Shown one piece after another: positions 60,244 to 64,000 of a stretch of 64,000 nt of DNA (the stretch's first letter is position 1; each line of letters starts with the position of its first letter). The stretch lies in contig OX031068.1 of NCBI GenBank assembly GCA_943736015.1, forward strand, positions 27,536,296-27,600,295, given 5' to 3'. The notes under the pieces are model-generated. The model had not been told where the DNA came from. It ran no database searches and saw only the letters and a program-made list of their open reading frames with translations. The translations under genes were made by a program, and so were the position numbers. This DNA comes from Tridacna crocea. Lineage: Eukaryota > Mollusca > Bivalvia > Cardiida > Cardiidae.

Positions 60244-62045
60244 CTGTTTTATTTATGCAATAGGTAGGAGTTTTATTTATGCAATAGGAAAGAGTTGCTA
60301 CTGAGAGTTTTCAGTCTTTTTTTGGCCACTTGTGACATTATTTTTTCTGGGTTTCTACACTGTACTTTGATCTTTGGTCATCTTTAAAGTATCAATGTAC
60401 AGCATGGCATGAATTAGAAAAGCGAATCGAATCAAGGGATAAAGGAATCAGGGGAAGCTACTCTTGCAAGGTGCTTGAAAAGACCAAAGCAAGGTCTTCT
60501 GCCACCCCGTTTTCTTAAGTTTGCGCCCATTGTCAGTGAAATCTGGCATGTGTGGATGGTTCAGGCATTGCAGTTTGCCTAGGACTGCATAAAAGCTTTC
60601 AAAGAAGACTTAAAATCCACTTTAATGCCGATTTTTGCTCAATGTTTCCTATCGATATTTTCGAGCGCCATTTCAAATTGCTTAAAGCTTTGTGATTGGC
60701 TGATCCTGGGGGTGTGTCTGCGATTTGATTAGCTGATTGGGCCTAATCTGAATTTCATAGGGCTTTTCTGATTGGACGATTTCAGAGAGGGCAGAGATTT
60801 GATTGGCTGATCAAAAAGGGGGGGGGAGAATGTTTGTATATTTATGCTAATTTTTCGGGTCATTTTTCCGGGTCATTTCGGCCTATTTTATGGTCAACAA
60901 GGATCAGACACCTGCACCAAGACCCCTTTTTCCAGAGTTTCAATCCTTAACTCTGCCGTTTTATCTTTTTTATCTATTTTAATCATTAGTTATTCTTACA
61001 TCTTGTTGCATTCTTTTGGTCTATTTTTCGGATCACTTAAGCCTATTCTATGGTAAAGAGGGATCAGACACCTGCACCAAGACCCCTTTTTTCAGAGTTT
61101 GAAATCTCAGCTTTGCCATTCCATCTTTTTTTTTTCATCTATTTCAATTATTAGTTATTCTTACATCTTACTGTATTTTATTGGCCTAATTCTAAATACT
61201 TCAAACAAGAAAATGTTTTGCGAAAAAAGTTTATGCAACAGCAACCAGTTGCTTCTTTTTTAATTTCATATTTTTGCACGGTGTTTAAACATAACATCGA
61301 CTCCTGACTCACGCAGTCACCAAAACCGTTTCAATGTTTCGGTGACCCTGGTAAAGAAAACGGAAAAATTTGGTTTACCTTTCTTTGCTTTGTGAAATAG
61401 GTATTGGTTGCCTCCGAAAGTGTCAAAGTCGGTCTTATGATTTCATGTGCAGCACCTAATAGTCGCGTATGGTAGTCATCATAACCAATTCAATGGTCCT
61501 AGCAAGAGAAAAGGAAACAAACAAAAAAAATTCCCTATATTTGACTTAAGCAACAGGTGTCGTCTGCTATGAAATTTGTCGCAAGTCGATTTTCCATGTT
61601 TTCGGGGGTGCGTAACTGGTACACGAGTCAGTGGTCAACATAACTGGCTTTCTCATCACTGTATGAAGGGATTGAAAAAAAAAATAATAATAATAAAAAA
61701 AAAAAAAAAATTAGTTCCCTTTGCTTGATTTTTGTCTTTTTTAGCCACTTGTGACACTGTTTTCTGGGATTTCTACACTATACATTGATCATCTTTGCTT
61801 ATTTAAAGGATTAATGGGTGCAATTCCTGAGTTAGTTACCAATTCAATGGTCCTAGTAATAGAAAAGGGGGAAGAAAAATCTCTATTTTTGACTTAGGCA
61901 ACAGGTGTCGTCTGCTACGGAATGTGCCGCAAGTTGATTTTTCATGATTTCGCGGGTGCGTAACTGGCACCTACAAGGCGGTAGTCAACGTAACTGGGTT
62001 TCTTGTCATGGTAAAAGAGATTGAAAAAAAAAATAAAGGTTCCCT
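60244..62045 (+). repeat. Repeat unit 33 (1,802 bp), internal deletion
   Basis: Lacks one 75-bp minisatellite period (junction near 60792) and one 8-bp CTCTTGCA copy (near 60465), which together explain its length. Many changes: GATAAAGG near 60438, TTTCCTATCG near 60645, TTTTCCGGG near 60864, TTGTTGCATTC near 61004, TTTTGCGAAA near 61217, GGTATTGG near 61401 and GCTATGAAA near 61566. Confidence 0.97.
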
Positions 62046-63856
62046 CTGTTTTATTTATGCAATAGGTAGGAGTTTTATTTATGCAATAGGAAAGAGTTGC
62101 TACTGAGAGTTTTCAGTCTTTTTTTGGCCACTTGTGACATTATTTTTTCTGGGTTTCTACACTGTACTTTGATCTTTGGTCATCTTTAAAGTATCAATGT
62201 ACAGCATGGCATGAATTAGAAAAGCGAATCGAATCAAGGGATATAGGAATCAGGGGAAGCTACTCTTGCACTCTTGCAAGGTGCTTGAAAAGACCAAAGC
62301 AAGGTCTTCTGCCACCCCGTTTTCTTAAGTTTGCGCCCATTGTCAGTGAAATCTGGCATGTGTGGATGGTTCAGGCATTGCAGTTTGCCTAGGACTGCAT
62401 AAAAGCTTTCAAAGAAGACTTAAAATCCACTTTAATGCCGATTTTTGCTCAATGTTTTCTATCGATATTTTCGAGCGCCATTTCAAATTGCTTAAAGCTT
62501 TGTGATTGGCTGATCCTGGGGGTGTGTCTGCGATTTGATTAGCTGATTGGGCCTAATCTGAATTTCATAGGGCTTTTCTGATTGGACGATTTCAGAGAGG
62601 GCAGCGATTTGATTGGCTGATCAAAAAGGGGGGGGGGCGGAGAATGTTTGTATATTTATGCTAATATTTCGGGTCATTTTTCCGGGTCATTTCGGCCTAT
62701 TTTATGGTCAACAAGGATCAGACACCTGCACCAAGACCCCTTTTCCAGAGTTTCAATCCTTAACTCTGCCGTTTTATCTTTTTTATCTATTTTAATCATT
62801 AGTTATTCTTACATCTTGTTGCATTCTTTTGGTCTATTTTTCGGATCACTTAAGCCTATTCTATGGTAAAGAGGGATCAGACACCTGCACCAAGACCCCT
62901 TTTTTCTTTGAAATCTCAGCTTTGCCATTCTATCTTTTTTTTTTTCATCTATTTCAATTATTAGTTATTCTTACATCTTACTGTATTTTATTGGCCTAAT
63001 TCTAAATACTTCAAACAAGAAAATGTTTTGTGAAAAAAGTTTATGCAACAGCAACCAGTTGCTTCTTTCTTAATTTCATATTTTTGCACGGTGTTTAAAC
63101 ATAACATCGACTCCTGACTCACGCAGTCACCAAATCCGTTTCAATGTTTCGGTGACCCTGGTAAAGAAAACGGAAAAATTTGGTTTACCTTTCTTTGCTT
63201 TGTGCAATAGGTATTGGTTGCCTTCGAAAGTGTCAAAGTCGGTCTTATGATTTCATGTGCAGCACCTAATAGTCGCGTATGGTAGTCATCATAACCAATT
63301 CAATGGTCCTAGCAAGAGAAAAGGAAACAAACAAAAAAAATTCCCTATATTTGACTTAAGCAACAGGTGTCGTCTGCTACGAAATTTGTCGCAAGTCGAT
63401 TTTCCATGTTTTTGGGCGTGCGTAACTGGTACACGAGTCAGTGGTCAACGTAACTGGCTTTCTCATCACTGTATGAAGGGATTGAAAAAATAATAATAAT
63501 AAAAAAAAAAAAAAAAAAATTAGTTCCCTTTGCTTGATTTTTGTCTTTTTTAGCCACTTGTGACACTGTTTTCTGGGATTTCTACACTATACATTGATCA
63601 TCTTTGCTTATTTAAAGGATTAATGGGTGCAATTCCTGAGTTAGTTACCAATTCAATGGTCCTAGTAATAGAAAAGGGGGAAGAAAAATCTCTATTTTTG
63701 ACTTAGGCAACAGGTGTCGTCTGCTACGGAATGTGCCGCAAGTTGATTTTTCATGATTTCGCGGGTGCGTAACTGGCACCTACAAGGCGGTAGTCAACAT
63801 AACTGGGTTTCTTGTCATGGTAAAAGAGAGTGAAAAAAAAATAATAAAGGTTCCCT
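62046..63856 (+). repeat. Repeat unit 34 (1,811 bp), internal deletion
   Basis: Shares the 75-bp deletion, TTTTCCGGG, TTGCATTC and GGTATTGG with unit 33 but keeps both 8-bp copies. Private: GGCAGCGATT near 62600, GGGCGGAGAATG near 62635, AATATTTCGGG near 62662, a short loss giving TTTTTTCTTTGAAATC near 62900, CAAATCCG near 63131, TTTTTGGGCG near 63410 and GAGAGTGAAAA near 63825. It is the most diverged complete unit. Confidence 0.97.
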
Positions 63857-64000
63857 CTGTTTTATTTATGCAATAGGTAGGAGTTTTATTTATGCAATAG
63901 GAAAGAGTTGCTACTGAATGTTTTCAGTCTTTCTTTGGCCACTTGTGACATTATTTTTTCTGGGTTTCTACACTGTACTTTGATCTTTGGTCATCTTTAA
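63857..64000 (+). repeat. Repeat unit 35, partial (first 144 bp)
   Basis: Cut by the window end. Already shows two private changes in 144 bases: ACTGAATGTTTTC near 63913 and TCTTTCTTTGG near 63930. The array continues past the window. Confidence 0.96.

Larger units (their letters stand above)
1..64000 (+). repeat. Macrosatellite array, ~1.88-kb unit, 34 complete copies plus one partial
   Basis: The phrase CTGTTTTATTTATGCAATAG recurs at every unit start, about 1.88 kb apart, from base 1 to base 63857. All units are in direct orientation with no spacer and no unique DNA between them. Copies differ by scattered substitutions, a few small indels and homopolymer length; by eye most pairs look only one to two percent apart. 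The sequence is AT-rich with long A, T and G runs. No open frame beyond 84 codons exists in 64 kb. The array size and homogeneity indicate a eukaryotic satellite-type locus. The species and chromosomal location cannot be told from the sequence. Confidence 0.98.

Noticed and set aside
60244..63856. Units 33-34 as a different repeat family
   Set aside because: They align along their full length with the other units; the length difference is explained by the 75-bp and 8-bp losses plus small homopolymer changes.
1..64000. CRISPR array
   Set aside because: The repeat is 1.88 kb with no spacers, and its internal repeats are degenerate and not evenly spaced.
1..64000. Tandem transposon or retroviral insertions
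   Set aside because: No transposase, reverse transcriptase, terminal inverted repeats, LTR with primer-binding site or target-site duplications were seen in the unit.
1..64000. Artefactual assembly of one repeat
   Set aside because: Most units have private substitutions and indels, so they are distinct copies. Copy number, and the near-perfect 7/8 and four-unit duplications, could still be assembly-dependent.

Overview
The whole window is one uninterrupted, head-to-tail tandem array of a single non-coding repeat of about 1.88 kb. I count 34 complete units plus the first 144 bases of a 35th, all in the same orientation, starting at base 1. Thirty-two complete units are 1,874 to 1,890 bases long. 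Units 33 and 34, at the right end, are shorter (1,802 and 1,811) because they share a 75-bp internal deletion. No unique flanking DNA is present, so the array runs out of the window on both sides. I recognise no protein-coding gene, rRNA, tRNA, snRNA, transposase or CRISPR array. The scale, AT-richness and homogeneity fit a eukaryotic macrosatellite or large satellite array. The sequence alone does not identify the species.

Layout of one unit (offsets as in unit 1): 1-60, a 24-bp-period duplication. 61-300, a segment related to the tail of the unit. 300-455, single-copy DNA with a TATCGATA palindrome. 456-655, a degenerate 75-bp minisatellite carrying seven ATTGG (inverted CCAAT) boxes. 656-670, a run of G. 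671-720, a TATA-like and octamer-like motif and a 12-bp repeat. 721-1040, two diverged 160-bp tandem copies. 1041-1210, single-copy DNA with an AP-1-type site and a hairpin. 1218-1883, degenerate ~350-385-bp subrepeats, each ending in an A-rich tract; the last contains AATAAA. The unit therefore looks assembled from older nested duplications.

Above the unit there is higher-order structure. Diagnostic variants recur at lags of one unit (units 7/8), two (2/4), three (23-25/26-28), four (12-15/16-19) and six (3/9). This is the pattern expected from unequal exchange and gene conversion. Units 33-35 carry many private changes, which may mean the array edge lies not far to the right.

The most interesting possibility is that each unit is a transcription cassette: a cluster of CCAAT boxes, then a TATA-like motif about 30 bp further on, then about 1.2 kb ending at AATAAA. 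That would be a repeated non-coding RNA locus. This is inference from motifs and is not demonstrated. The short open frames in the units begin at TTG, GTG or homopolymer-dependent positions and do not look like genes.
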